This document shows, piece after piece, positions 1 through 7,606 of a stretch of DNA of 64,000 bases (positions are counted from its first letter, which is position 1; each line of letters opens with the position of its first letter). The stretch spans positions 186,001-250,000 of the forward strand of contig NZ_JAHBGI010000004.1 of the NCBI RefSeq assembly GCF_018500185.1, written 5' to 3'. The notes under the pieces were generated by a model. That model saw only the letters and a list, made by a program, of their open reading frames with translations. It was not told the DNA's origin and did not search any database. The stretch comes from Litoribacter ruber. GTDB lineage: Bacteria > Bacteroidota > Bacteroidia > Cytophagales > Cyclobacteriaceae. The translations under genes were made by a program, and so were the position numbers.

Positions 1-420
1 GATGGCGCAGAATTCTGTGGAAATATCCTTGGTATCCAGCTCCTGCATGTCCATCAGCTTCATCGGAACTTCCTTCCTCAGGTATTCCGAGCCGCAGACA
101 TTGATGTCAAAGCCAATATTGTGGCCGACCAAGTACTTAGCCTTTTCTACGTCCTCATGGAAAATCTTCAATACTTTCTCCAGGTCATGCCCTTCTTTCA
201 AGGCGCGGTCGGTAGAAATACCATGGACCTTCTCCGCATTGTAGGGAATGGTAAAACCTTCCGGTTTCACAATGTAGTTTTGATTGGAGATCAACTTACC
301 GCGCTCATCGTGCAACTGCCACGCGAGCTGGACCAGCCGTGGCCAGTTATCCAGGTCTGTTATGGGGGCGTTATAGTCTCTGGGTAAACCTGTGGTTTCG
401 GTGTCAAAAATTAAGTACAT
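1..420 (-). CDS. dnaE: DNA polymerase III alpha subunit, N-terminal exonuclease part (partial)
   Basis: Only the first 140 codons lie in the window; the gene runs off the left edge. The protein begins MYLIFDTETTGLPRDY and carries the DEDDh 3'-5' exonuclease signature: Exo I DTETTG with the metal-binding Asp and Glu at residues 6 and 8, and an Exo II-like GHNIGFDIN further on. In Bacteroidota this N-terminus, including the following stretch on entry into a tract like DNWPRLVQLAWQ, is typical of DnaE proteins with a fused proofreading domain, so the enzyme would synthesise and proofread DNA in one chain. That identity is from memory of the family; the polymerase PHP and palm domains are outside the window. 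The alternative is a free-standing DnaQ-like exonuclease. The ATG at 418-420 is the natural start, and the gene is divergent from the Uma2-like gene. Confidence 0.75.
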   Translation of the reverse strand, partial: MYLIFDTETTGLPRDYNAPITDLDNWPRLVQLAWQLHDERGKLISNQNYIVKPEGFTIPYNAEKVHGISTDRALKEGHDLEKVLKIFHEDVEKAKYLVGHNIGFDINVCGSEYLRKEVPMKLMDMQELDTKDISTEFCAI

Positions 421-615
421 GCAGCTTCCTTTGATTTGGGGATTCTAAATTAAGATTTATCCAATTCATCTACCAGAAGAGTGGCGGAAATTGTCACATA
501 ATAATAAAGGTTATCGTGTGAAGAGGTTGGTTTATAGTTCATTATGATTTTATAGTAAGAGGATTTTACTTTGATTTTCATTACTTTAGTATTTTATATA
601 AAGGGTAAGGAAAAG

Positions 616-1224
616 ATGGAAAAGGGGGAGAAAAACAGTCAGTTAGAGGAGCCGTTTTCCGAATGTGGGAGGTACACTTATGCAGATTACCTGACTTGGG
701 AGATTGACGGCATGGTAGAGTTGATAAAGGGGAAGGTTTTTCGGCAGCCTTCGGCACCAAAGAGGATACATCAAGAAATTTCAAGGGAGGTTTCTATGCC
801 CCTTTATAATTACTTGGATCGAGGTACCTGCCAAGTTTATGTCGCGCCATTTGATGTTCGATTGCCCTTTGGGTCTAAAAAGAACGAGGACATTACCACT
901 GTTGTGCAACCTGACATTTGCGTGATATGCGATCCAGGTAAACTGGATGATGCAGGTTGCATAGGGGCTCCTGATTTAGTGGTGGAAATCCTTTCTCCCG
1001 GAGACAATCGCAAAGAGCTAAAGGACAAATATGAGGTTTACCAGGAAAGTGGAGTTAAGGAATATTGGGTTATACAACCTGAAACACAGAATTTTTTGAT
1101 TTACACTCTTCATCATGGATATTACAAAGCCTCAAAGTTGTATACCACAGGAGATGTAATAGAGTCATCTTGTATAAAAGGATTTAAATTGGATTTGGAT
1201 GAGGTGTTCGATCGGGTAAAGTAG
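616..1224 (+). CDS. Uma2-family (DUF820) PD-(D/E)XK endonuclease-like protein
   Basis: A protein of about 202 residues matching the Uma2/DUF820 restriction-endonuclease-like fold. Visible landmarks are an N-terminal YTYADYLTWE segment, VQPDICVICDP, and the core motif APDLVVEILSPGD, in which the Asp and the Glu of E-I-L are the expected metal ligands, followed by KDKYEVYQESGVKEYWVI, which carries the conserved Lys. Members are common in cyanobacteria and Bacteroidota, and their biological role is not established. I placed the start at the ATG at 616, after an A/G-rich stretch, rather than at the upstream in-frame TTG at 571, because the extra 15 residues are not family-like. It stands alone between dnaE and a convergent acetyltransferase gene. 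Confidence 0.8.
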   Translation: MEKGEKNSQLEEPFSECGRYTYADYLTWEIDGMVELIKGKVFRQPSAPKRIHQEISREVSMPLYNYLDRGTCQVYVAPFDVRLPFGSKKNEDITTVVQPDICVICDPGKLDDAGCIGAPDLVVEILSPGDNRKELKDKYEVYQESGVKEYWVIQPETQNFLIYTLHHGYYKASKLYTTGDVIESSCIKGFKLDLDEVFDRVK

Positions 1225-1294
1225 GGTGTATCCAATTATACTGTGTGTTACTTTTTTGAACATCTGAGACTTTGTGGTTAATTTCTAATGGCAG

Positions 1295-1750
1295 TTAATC
1301 TTCTGTTGTCATGTAATTAAAATTCACCGCCTGGAGTTCATCGCTTGGACCGGTGCTCCGGTAGAAGTCAAGAGCATATTTGTCTTCGAGTTCGGCCTGA
1401 AGGTACATCTCCTGGAAGCCATTTCTTACGCAATGCTCTTTTAAAAATTCCAACAACCTGCTGCCGATCCCCTTTCTCTGGAAGGGCTGGAACACCGCCA
1501 AGTCATGGATATACAGGAGGGGCTTAGTGGAATGGTACTGGGTAAGCACGTAGGCGGTTAGCCCGGCGACGGTTTGGTTATCAACAGTGGCTACTACTGC
1601 TATAAACCCATCTTTCCTTAGTACTTCTACGAGGTAATTGGAATCTGGGCGGGTGTAAGGCTTATACTCAAAGACATGGTCAAACACATCCAAAAGCTCC
1701 TGAAAAGTCCCTAGGTCGGCTGGGGTTAAAACTTTGATGTCTAAATTCAT
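1295..1750 (-). CDS. GNAT acetyltransferase resembling AAC(3)-I
   Basis: A 151-residue single-domain GNAT. The acetyl-CoA-binding motif A is visible as YIHDLAVFQPFQRKGIGSRLL, with the Q/RxxGxG/A loop as QRKGIGS. The whole chain lines up by eye with aminoglycoside 3-N-acetyltransferases of type I: the SNYLVEVLRKDGFIAV, GLTAYVL, Y-I-H-D-L-A-V and MYLQAELEDKYALDFYRSTG segments correspond in order and spacing to the AAC(3)-Ia segments. A chromosomal copy in an environmental bacterium may act on another amine, so resistance is not implied. It is followed, on the same strand and 30 bp upstream, by the DoxX-like gene. Family assignment is firm; the subfamily is my judgement. Confidence 0.75.
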   Translation of the reverse strand: MNLDIKVLTPADLGTFQELLDVFDHVFEYKPYTRPDSNYLVEVLRKDGFIAVVATVDNQTVAGLTAYVLTQYHSTKPLLYIHDLAVFQPFQRKGIGSRLLEFLKEHCVRNGFQEMYLQAELEDKYALDFYRSTGPSDELQAVNFNYMTTED

Positions 1751-1780
1751 TTTTATTATATCCTCTATCCTATTCTCAAT

Positions 1781-3034
1781 TCAATCACCTCTTAACAGAC
1801 GGATTTTCCTATCCATAAGAGGGAAATTATCTTTGCCTAATTTTCTACCAGAAATCCTCAATGTATCAGATTGCCAAATCCCTATAAGGTAAATTTTCTC
1901 TTGTTCAATATTGAAGTCAAAGGCAAATTGATTGGTGCTGTCTTTTTTACTAGTCCAATCAAAACTTGTTTCGTCAGGTTTGTTTATATAGTAGTTTGAA
2001 CTCTCATCCTGATAATTGGTGGCTTGCATATAGATATTTCCTAAATAATTCAGATCAAATATCAAGTATTTATAATTTCTTGACTCATCAATTAGGTTAG
2101 AAATGTCTTGACCATTTTTAAAAGTTGACTCTATTCGATAGATTCCAGAAATAACAGGCTCCTCTTTATTTAATTTTAGAAATTCATAATTGCTGTATGA
2201 ATTATGCAATGAAAAGTATAGCAAATAAATTACTAATAAAGACTTTAGAGGGAAGTAAATTTTAGATTTAGAAATTAGATTATTTATAGCAGGTATTTCT
2301 TTTAAATATACCTGTTTTTTTGAAATAAAGAAATTGAATAATTTATCAGCATTATAGGAGATTAAAATAAATGTCATGAAAAGGTAATTTACCGAAATAA
2401 TTTTCACCGGTAACCCATAGAAAAGGTTAAACATTACTACGTTGGACATAACTCCCAGAATAATTAGACCCCCAATGAGCGTGGTTCTTCTGAAAAAGAG
2501 CAAAATACCTCCTAAAAATTCAAGAATTCCTCCAATAATCTGGTATGGCTCGGATATTTCCATAAATGCCCACAGCAACCCATATGGAGAATAGTCTCCT
2601 ATTGGCACTATATAGCTAGTCAGATTTAAGGAGAAAAATTGAATAAGAAAGATTTTAGCCAATCCATAGGTAATCATGTAAAAGGCTAAATAGTATCTTA
2701 TATACGTGAACAGAAAACTTTGGGCATTTGAGGGTATTGAATGTGGAATCTTAATAAACAATAAGAATATGCTTAAGAAAAGTGCCAGTGAAATTTTTGT
2801 TATCCAATGTAAGTAATTTGAAAAGCTATCACTAATATCTACTTCTTCTAAGTCAAATTTATTGTCCATATACGAGGTGTCTACCCATAAAATTTTAGAT
2901 AATTGCTCTATTGGGTAGTTTAACCATACATTTACTATATCCAAATAGGGTAAGAGTTCTAGCGGGAAAAGTAAAGTGTTTAATAAAATATAGGAAAATA
3001 AAAAATATAATCCAAATTTTTTAACTGTAGTCAT
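1781..3034 (-). CDS. DoxX-like multi-pass membrane protein (AT-rich)
   Basis: A 417-residue membrane protein with about seven hydrophobic segments in the first two thirds. The central part, which contains YLAFYMITYGLAKIF, YQIIGGILEFLGGILLFFRR and TTLIGGLIILGVMSNVVMFN, is typical of the DoxX/DoxD-like fold (four helices, G-rich second helix pair). The last about 130 residues form a soluble tail predicted as beta-rich, rich in Asn, Tyr and Asp, ending in RISGRKLGKDNFPLMDRKIRLLRG. Function of this extended form is unknown. The gene is visibly more AT-rich than its neighbours, with Ile/Lys/Asn codons dominated by AT forms, which suggests acquisition by transfer. The start ATG at 3032-3034 is the first in frame. 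Confidence 0.6.
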   Translation of the reverse strand: MTTVKKFGLYFLFSYILLNTLLFPLELLPYLDIVNVWLNYPIEQLSKILWVDTSYMDNKFDLEEVDISDSFSNYLHWITKISLALFLSIFLLFIKIPHSIPSNAQSFLFTYIRYYLAFYMITYGLAKIFLIQFFSLNLTSYIVPIGDYSPYGLLWAFMEISEPYQIIGGILEFLGGILLFFRRTTLIGGLIILGVMSNVVMFNLFYGLPVKIISVNYLFMTFILISYNADKLFNFFISKKQVYLKEIPAINNLISKSKIYFPLKSLLVIYLLYFSLHNSYSNYEFLKLNKEEPVISGIYRIESTFKNGQDISNLIDESRNYKYLIFDLNYLGNIYMQATNYQDESSNYYINKPDETSFDWTSKKDSTNQFAFDFNIEQEKIYLIGIWQSDTLRISGRKLGKDNFPLMDRKIRLLRGD

Positions 3035-3072
3035 GCTTTTTCCGGGGTTATTAAGTCCGCCTCATTTTAATG

Positions 3073-4395
3073 TTAATTCTCCCTTTTCATTTCAAACTCC
3101 GCGCCGCCCTGTTTGAGCACCATCTTTTCTTCTTCTGGATTAAATTCCAATACCAAAACGAGTTGGCTATTTTCAAATTTGTCTTTTGCGGTTGCTTCAA
3201 GAGGGAAGGCAGATTGACCGGTGGCTTGGCCTTTCAATACCCCATCTTCTTTGGTGATGGTGATATCCAAAGGGAATTGAGAGGAGGTATAGGTCCCCAC
3301 ATACTGGTCGAGCTCTTCGGGACTGACATCAAAAGCCTTAAACTCAGGAACGGTAAAAGGCATTCCATAGACTGCTCTCAATACGGCAATGGATATGTTA
3401 TTGTTTTTGTAACTTGTGCCATTGGAAATCATCGCGTAGGATATCCCACCATCAGTATAATGGATAAATGTGGATGAAAATCCGTCTATTACCCCACTGT
3501 GCCCCAGTCCCGTTCTGCCGTTGAAGGGCATCTGGTAAAGCCCCCTCCCAAAATTGTCCTCTATAGTTTTCATCTTCTCAAGGCTTTCTTCCCGAAGTAT
3601 TTTACCCGCAAATAAAGCATCACTAAACTTTACCAAATCGCTTGGAGTAGAAACGATCCCTCCTGCACCCAATGGAATGGAAATATCCGTCTCGGGTTCA
3701 ATTTTCCAACTGTTGGCAAAGCGATAAGAATTGCATTCATTGTTTTTGGGGTTGATTTTTCCACCTAAAAAAGTATTTTCCAAACCAACAGGCCTGGTGA
3801 TATATTCCGTTAAAATATTTTCATAAGATTGCTCGAAGGCTTTCTCCAGGATATAGGAAAGCAGCACATAATTGGAGTTGCTGTACGCTGCCCGCCTGCC
3901 GGGCTCAAAATCGCTTCCTGCATTGGTGATAATCTCCACCATTTCCTGTTCTGTTTTGGCTTCAGTAAGCCAAGTGAGGTAATCCGGGTCACTGGTAAAA
4001 TTATGGATGCCGCTCCGATGGTTCAATAGGTTGGTGATGGTAATGCGGTCAGCGTTGGGTATGGTGGTGAAAAAATCATCCAGAGTCTGGTCGAGTTGCA
4101 GTCTATCATGCTCTACCGCCAATAGCGTCAATACTGCCGTAAATGTCTTTGATATGGAGCCTATGCGATATTTGGAATCTTGATCCGGTTTTTCATTGTT
4201 TTCCAAGTCGCAAAACCCAACAGATTTGGTGTAAATGAGCTCACCGTTTTGTGACACGGCCACACTGCCCATAAACTTGTCGTTTTGCTCAAGGGCTTCA
4301 AAATAACGGTCCAACTTCTCTCTGTCAAAATCCTGGGCAAAACCAACCTGGTTTAAAAGGCCCAATAAGCAAACCAAAAAAAGCGTTTGTTTCAT
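3073..4395 (-). CDS. Secreted serine hydrolase of the class C beta-lactamase/PBP family
   Basis: About 440 residues. The N-terminus MKQTLFLVCLLGLLNQVGFAQ is a signal peptide, so I set the start at the ATG at 4393-4395, not at a possible upstream ATG at 4422 that would precede the signal. The catalytic SxxK is SISK (Ser80, Lys83), the second motif is YSN (Tyr171 to Asn173), and a third HSG motif occurs in GLGHSGVIDG. After the hydrolase domain comes a C-terminal beta domain (from about ELDQYVGTYTSSQFPLDITIT), as in many Bacteroidota serine hydrolases with lipocalin-like tails. Such proteins act in the periplasm or at the outer membrane as esterases or peptidases; the substrate cannot be read from the sequence. 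It lies 38 bp upstream of the DoxX-like gene on the same strand. Confidence 0.85.
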   Translation of the reverse strand: MKQTLFLVCLLGLLNQVGFAQDFDREKLDRYFEALEQNDKFMGSVAVSQNGELIYTKSVGFCDLENNEKPDQDSKYRIGSISKTFTAVLTLLAVEHDRLQLDQTLDDFFTTIPNADRITITNLLNHRSGIHNFTSDPDYLTWLTEAKTEQEMVEIITNAGSDFEPGRRAAYSNSNYVLLSYILEKAFEQSYENILTEYITRPVGLENTFLGGKINPKNNECNSYRFANSWKIEPETDISIPLGAGGIVSTPSDLVKFSDALFAGKILREESLEKMKTIEDNFGRGLYQMPFNGRTGLGHSGVIDGFSSTFIHYTDGGISYAMISNGTSYKNNNISIAVLRAVYGMPFTVPEFKAFDVSPEELDQYVGTYTSSQFPLDITITKEDGVLKGQATGQSAFPLEATAKDKFENSQLVLVLEFNPEEEKMVLKQGGAEFEMKREN

Positions 4396-4510
4396 TTTTA
4401 TACCATTTATGGGGAATTCCATACAAAATAGACGTTTTTAGTTTCAATAGCAACAGGGTGGGGTGAGCATTGATATATCCTTCAAGGTGGAAATGAAAGG
4501 TTTTGGGGAA

Positions 4511-5707
4511 TTAATATAGGAAGCCCAATAGATACATCGGTACTTTATTTCCATAACCATGGACAAGGTCATCTGCGATGATATAGATATCCTTCTCTGC
4601 GTGGATCTGCTTTTGGTTTTTCTGTTTGCCCCCGACTTCGAAAAGGTATTTCCCATTGACCAGGAAATCTCCGTTTTTTGGAAAGGTTATTTTCAGGCCT
4701 GCATTCTGTAACTGTGCCATGGTAAAAGTTTCCCTGATGTTGCCTTTTTCGGGTGTGCCTTCTGCCAGCGCATGGATAAGGCTGGTATTGTGCAGGTAAA
4801 TTTTGTCCGGCTTGTTCATCATGCTGACCCCGACGGTTGAGCTCCTTAAGTTTCTGACCAACCGGGAGGCTTCAAGAAGATGAAGAAATTCCAACAATTG
4901 TAACCTGGTGGTCTCGGTCTTTTCCGCAAGTTTGGAAATGTTGGGCGTAAAAGGAACGGAAGTGGAAAGGATATAAAGGAGCTTCTTCAGTTTTGACTGG
5001 GTGGCTACGGTTATATCTTTCCCGAAAGGCAGATCATAGTCGATAATCAAGTTGATCAGCTGGGTTATCTTAGCAAAAAAATCCTGCTCCCCCTCCAAGA
5101 AAAAGGGATAGGCTCCAAATTGAAGATGTTTTGCAAGTTCAGCCAATGGCAAAGGTACTTTGGACGAAAGCTCATTGGATATTTCCATATGATGGGTCAA
5201 AATATCCGCAATGGAATAACGGGGGAGTCCCAGATTGCTTTTTATTGCAATATATTCCCTTAAGGAGAGTTCAGGAAGCTCATAATAGACCAACCTTCGG
5301 CTGAGATCCGCCACAGATTTTTGGAGGGCCAAGATGGAGGAGCCCGAGAGGATAAGTTTTAACTCTGGATTAAAGTCATAAATATTTTTCACTGCTAATT
5401 GCCAGTCATCATACTTATGGACTTCATCCAGAAACAAATATTTTCCGCCCTGTTGGATAAAGCTTTCGGCTACCTCAACCAAACTGTGTTGCTTAAAGTA
5501 AAGGTCGTCCAAGGATAGGTATAAAGCTTCACTAGGAGAGAGGTTCTCTTTGATATATTGGAGCATCAAGGTGGATTTCCCCGTCCCCCGGGCCCCGGTA
5601 ATGCAGATGCCCCTGCTCTGCCAGTTGATTTCACCAATCAGGGAGCGCTTAAAGTTAAGCTTGATAGTGTTTAGAAGCGAACGATATTTATTATACAGGG
5701 GGTTCAT
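4511..5707 (-). CDS. AAA_14/DUF4143-type ATPase
   Basis: A 398-residue ATPase of the type with an N-terminal AAA_14 domain and a C-terminal DUF4143 domain. Walker A is GARGTGKST (residues 38-46), Walker B is YLFLDEVHKYDDW, and sensor 1 is LILSGSSILAL. A winged-helix-like part follows (SKLAEKTETTRLQLLEFLHLLEASRLV) and then the nuclease-like tail FPKNGDFLVNGKYLFEVGGKQKNQKQI. These genes are widespread, often mobile, and of unknown role. It starts at the ATG at 5705-5707; just upstream on the minus strand lies TATATTTG (5716-5723), an exact match to the Bacteroidota -7 element, though no -33 TTTG is placed correctly. The region before the gene holds a short palindrome, GTTTAT..ATAAAC. Confidence 0.8.
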   Translation of the reverse strand: MNPLYNKYRSLLNTIKLNFKRSLIGEINWQSRGICITGARGTGKSTLMLQYIKENLSPSEALYLSLDDLYFKQHSLVEVAESFIQQGGKYLFLDEVHKYDDWQLAVKNIYDFNPELKLILSGSSILALQKSVADLSRRLVYYELPELSLREYIAIKSNLGLPRYSIADILTHHMEISNELSSKVPLPLAELAKHLQFGAYPFFLEGEQDFFAKITQLINLIIDYDLPFGKDITVATQSKLKKLLYILSTSVPFTPNISKLAEKTETTRLQLLEFLHLLEASRLVRNLRSSTVGVSMMNKPDKIYLHNTSLIHALAEGTPEKGNIRETFTMAQLQNAGLKITFPKNGDFLVNGKYLFEVGGKQKNQKQIHAEKDIYIIADDLVHGYGNKVPMYLLGFLY

Positions 5708-5761
5708 TGTTTATTCAAATATACAAAAATAAGGGTGAATTGTTTATTTGGATAAACATAT

Positions 5762-6592
5762 TTATTTGTTTGCAATGGTAAGGCTTTTTAAAAAACCAAT
5801 CAATGCCTTGTTGAACGCTTCAGGATTATCCTGATTGGCAATGTGGTTGGCACTTTGGATCTCGACACACTTGCTGCCTGGGGCCTCCTTGTGCCACTGT
5901 TCGGCCGCGTTTCTTATAAAAAACAGGTCTTTTTTGCCATAAGTGATAAGGGACGGGGAATTCTGAGGGGCGGGGGATTGGTCTATCAAGTCATAAACCA
6001 TGTCCTCAGTAATTTTCAAGGCCAGTTTTTTACCGGTTCTCCTCATGGTTTCCGACAGATAGTCCTGAACCTCTTTCTTTTCAGCCCGGTGTTTGCCGAA
6101 AGCCGAATAAAACATATTTGCGGGGATTAGCTTAAGCATGAACATCAGCGAAGGCACAAGTTTTTTCGCCCAAGGTCCAATATGCGACTTCAATCTGATG
6201 CCAGGCACATGGATGGTGGCTGCACCTTTTTCCGGATACATCCTTTCAAAATGCTGGACAATCATGCTGCCCAAGGATTGCCCCACAAAAAATGCTTTAG
6301 GTATCTTAAGTTCTTCTATTAGCCCATTCAGGCATTCTGCTGACAGTCTTGTAAACCGCTTGTTGTAATTTTTCAGTGTAGACTTGCCATGCCCGGGCAA
6401 ATCCCAAACCAGAACACTATAGTCCGATTGGAGTGCTTTGACCTGCAAATCGAAGGTCCTGTGGTCCATTCCCACACCATGAATAAAAACCACCATGGGT
6501 TTATCCTCACTCTGCAAAAGTTCATAATGGATATCCCCAAAAGGACTTTTATGGGTGCCTGGGGTAGTCTTGTTTTGTTTTACATTATCCAT
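5762..6592 (-). CDS. Alpha/beta hydrolase
   Basis: A 276-residue cytoplasmic alpha/beta-fold hydrolase without a signal peptide. Visible landmarks: the oxyanion motif FIHGVGMDHR, the VWDLPGHGKST strand-loop, the nucleophile elbow GQSLGS (Ser), an acidic residue in TYGKKDLFF, and the catalytic His in SANHIANQDNPEAF. This is the set expected of an esterase or MhpC-like hydrolase; the substrate is unknown. ATG codons at 6598 and 6592 are both possible; I use the inner one because the two extra residues add nothing. It is separated by 54 bp from the downstream ATPase gene and by about 200 bp from rsmG. Confidence 0.8.
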   Translation of the reverse strand: MDNVKQNKTTPGTHKSPFGDIHYELLQSEDKPMVVFIHGVGMDHRTFDLQVKALQSDYSVLVWDLPGHGKSTLKNYNKRFTRLSAECLNGLIEELKIPKAFFVGQSLGSMIVQHFERMYPEKGAATIHVPGIRLKSHIGPWAKKLVPSLMFMLKLIPANMFYSAFGKHRAEKKEVQDYLSETMRRTGKKLALKITEDMVYDLIDQSPAPQNSPSLITYGKKDLFFIRNAAEQWHKEAPGSKCVEIQSANHIANQDNPEAFNKALIGFLKSLTIANK

Positions 6593-6724
6593 TAGCATGC
6601 ATGAATAATTAGCGTAGGATCAGGTCAACTGAGATAGCATGAGGAAAAAATCAGCTGAGATAGCTAAAATACAAAAAAATGGGGGAAAGCAGGAATGAAA
6701 TGAGGCAAAGCATCAAATTTAATG

Positions 6725-6747
6725 GTCCCGAGGCACAGCCTCGGGAC
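6725..6747. repeat. Perfect 10-bp inverted repeat
   Basis: GTCCCGAGGC (6725-6734), a three-base loop ACA, and GCCTCGGGAC (6738-6747) form a perfect GC-rich hairpin. It lies 3' of rsmG (minus strand) and upstream of the hydrolase gene. It could stop transcription leaving rsmG, but on neither strand is it followed by a run of T, so it may instead be a scattered repeat element. Confidence 0.7.
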
Positions 6748-6759
6748 AACCTAAAATCC

Positions 6760-6790
6760 TACTTAGTACATAGTACATCGTACTTAGTAC
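6760..6790. repeat. Short direct repeats of TACTTAGTAC
   Basis: TACTTAGTAC occurs at 6760-6769 and again at 6781-6790, with a related TAGTACATCG between them. Together with the preceding hairpin this makes a small intergenic element of about 65 bp immediately after the rsmG stop. The repeat is too short and has too few copies for a CRISPR array. Confidence 0.6.
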
Positions 6791-6795
6791 ACAAA

Positions 6796-7440
6796 TTACC
6801 GCTTCCCCTCCCATGGCACATATACCACCTTTTTGGTTTCGAAGAATTCGTCTTCGAAATAATCTTCCAAGTGGTAAGTTACATAGGAGCAGTGGACTTC
6901 TTCCATTTCTTCATCGACGTCACCTCCTTTGAGGTAAAAGATGCCGTTTTGGTATTCGTTGATATCCTCTTTTTTGAACTTGCCCTTTACCCAAGGGTAA
7001 AAATTGGCAAATCTGGTAACAGCACGGCTGATGATAAAGTCATAGCGGCGGACAAGGCCTTCTGCCCGGGTTTGCTGAGCTTCCACATTTTGTAGTCCCA
7101 GTTGTTTTACGACGTCCTTTACCACCGTGATCTTTTTTCCGATGGAATCGACCAGGTGAAAGTGCGTGTCGGGAAACATGATCGCCAGCGGGATGCCCGG
7201 AAAGCCTCCACCCGTACCGATGTCCAGCACCTTGGTGCCAGGTTGAAACTCCATCACTTTGGCTATTCCCAAGGAATGCAATACGTGCTTGGTGTAAAAG
7301 TTCTCAAAATCCTTGCGGCTAATCACATTGATTTTGCTGTTCCAGTCCTCATACAGTTCCTCCAGTTGTTCAAACTGCTGCTTTTGCTTATCGGTGAGGT
7401 TTGGGAAGTATTTGAATATAGTTTCTAATTGTGAATTCAT
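6796..7440 (-). CDS. rsmG: 16S rRNA (guanine527-N7)-methyltransferase RsmG
   Basis: A 214-residue class I SAM methyltransferase. The SAM-binding motif is VLDIGTGGGFPGIPLA at residues 71-86, followed by VDSIGKKITVVKDV and the ISRAVTRF segment that marks the GidB/RsmG family. It methylates N7 of G527 in 16S rRNA; loss gives low-level streptomycin resistance in other bacteria. I chose the ATG at 7438-7440 (MNSQLETIFKYF); an upstream in-frame ATG at 7482 lies inside a repeat element and would add unrelated residues. The gene is separated by a repeat-rich 166-bp gap from the sigma factor gene upstream. Confidence 0.93.
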   Translation of the reverse strand: MNSQLETIFKYFPNLTDKQKQQFEQLEELYEDWNSKINVISRKDFENFYTKHVLHSLGIAKVMEFQPGTKVLDIGTGGGFPGIPLAIMFPDTHFHLVDSIGKKITVVKDVVKQLGLQNVEAQQTRAEGLVRRYDFIISRAVTRFANFYPWVKGKFKKEDINEYQNGIFYLKGGDVDEEMEEVHCSYVTYHLEDYFEDEFFETKKVVYVPWEGKR

Positions 7441-7449
7441 AGAAAAAGA

Positions 7450-7519
7450 AACCGCAGAGGCGCAAAGGGCACAGAGGTACAAAATTTTAAATCTCTGTGT
7501 ACTCTGGTCCTCTGTGGTT
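7450..7519. repeat. Imperfect inverted-repeat element (copy A)
   Basis: The left arm AACCGCAGAGGCGCAAAG.. (from 7450) is a near reverse complement of the right arm ending ..CCTCTGTGGTT (7519). The arms are about 27 bp and the central spacer about 16 bp AT-rich. A related shorter copy follows at 7549-7599, and a partial copy lies at 22654. It contains no reading frame. This type of CAGAG/CTCTG element recurs between genes in this window and looks like a non-coding repeat family. Confidence 0.65.
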
Positions 7520-7548
7520 ATTTAAATTTAATTATATGTGTGTTTAGA

Positions 7549-7599
7549 AACCGCAGAACTTATACCCAAATTCTTTATGTCCTCTGGTCCTCTGTGGTT
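7549..7599. repeat. Imperfect inverted-repeat element (copy B)
   Basis: AACCGCAGA at 7549-7557 and TCTGTGGTT at 7591-7599 form the outer arms. The right arm CCTCTGGTCCTCTGTGGTTA is nearly identical to that of copy A 80 bp away. It ends 8 bp before the stop of the sigma factor gene, so it lies in that gene's 3' region. Confidence 0.6.
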
Positions 7600-7606
7600 A
7601 CTTTTT

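Noticed and set aside
571-615. N-terminal extension of the Uma2-like gene from a TTG codon
   Set aside because: The 15 extra residues are not like the family, and an ATG with a good A-rich approach follows at 616.
4444-4656. 70-codon frame at the end of the AAA ATPase gene
   Set aside because: It runs through the ATPase coding sequence in another frame and shows no motif.
4511-5707. AAA ATPase as part of a defence system
   Set aside because: No partner nuclease, methylase or toxin lies beside it, and AAA_14/DUF4143 proteins commonly occur alone.
6760-6790. Possible CRISPR array
   Set aside because: Only two 10-base repeats with an 11-base spacer; no cas genes.
7450-7599. Possible RNA gene
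   Set aside because: The symmetry is that of a repeated palindromic element; cloverleaf or known RNA features are missing.
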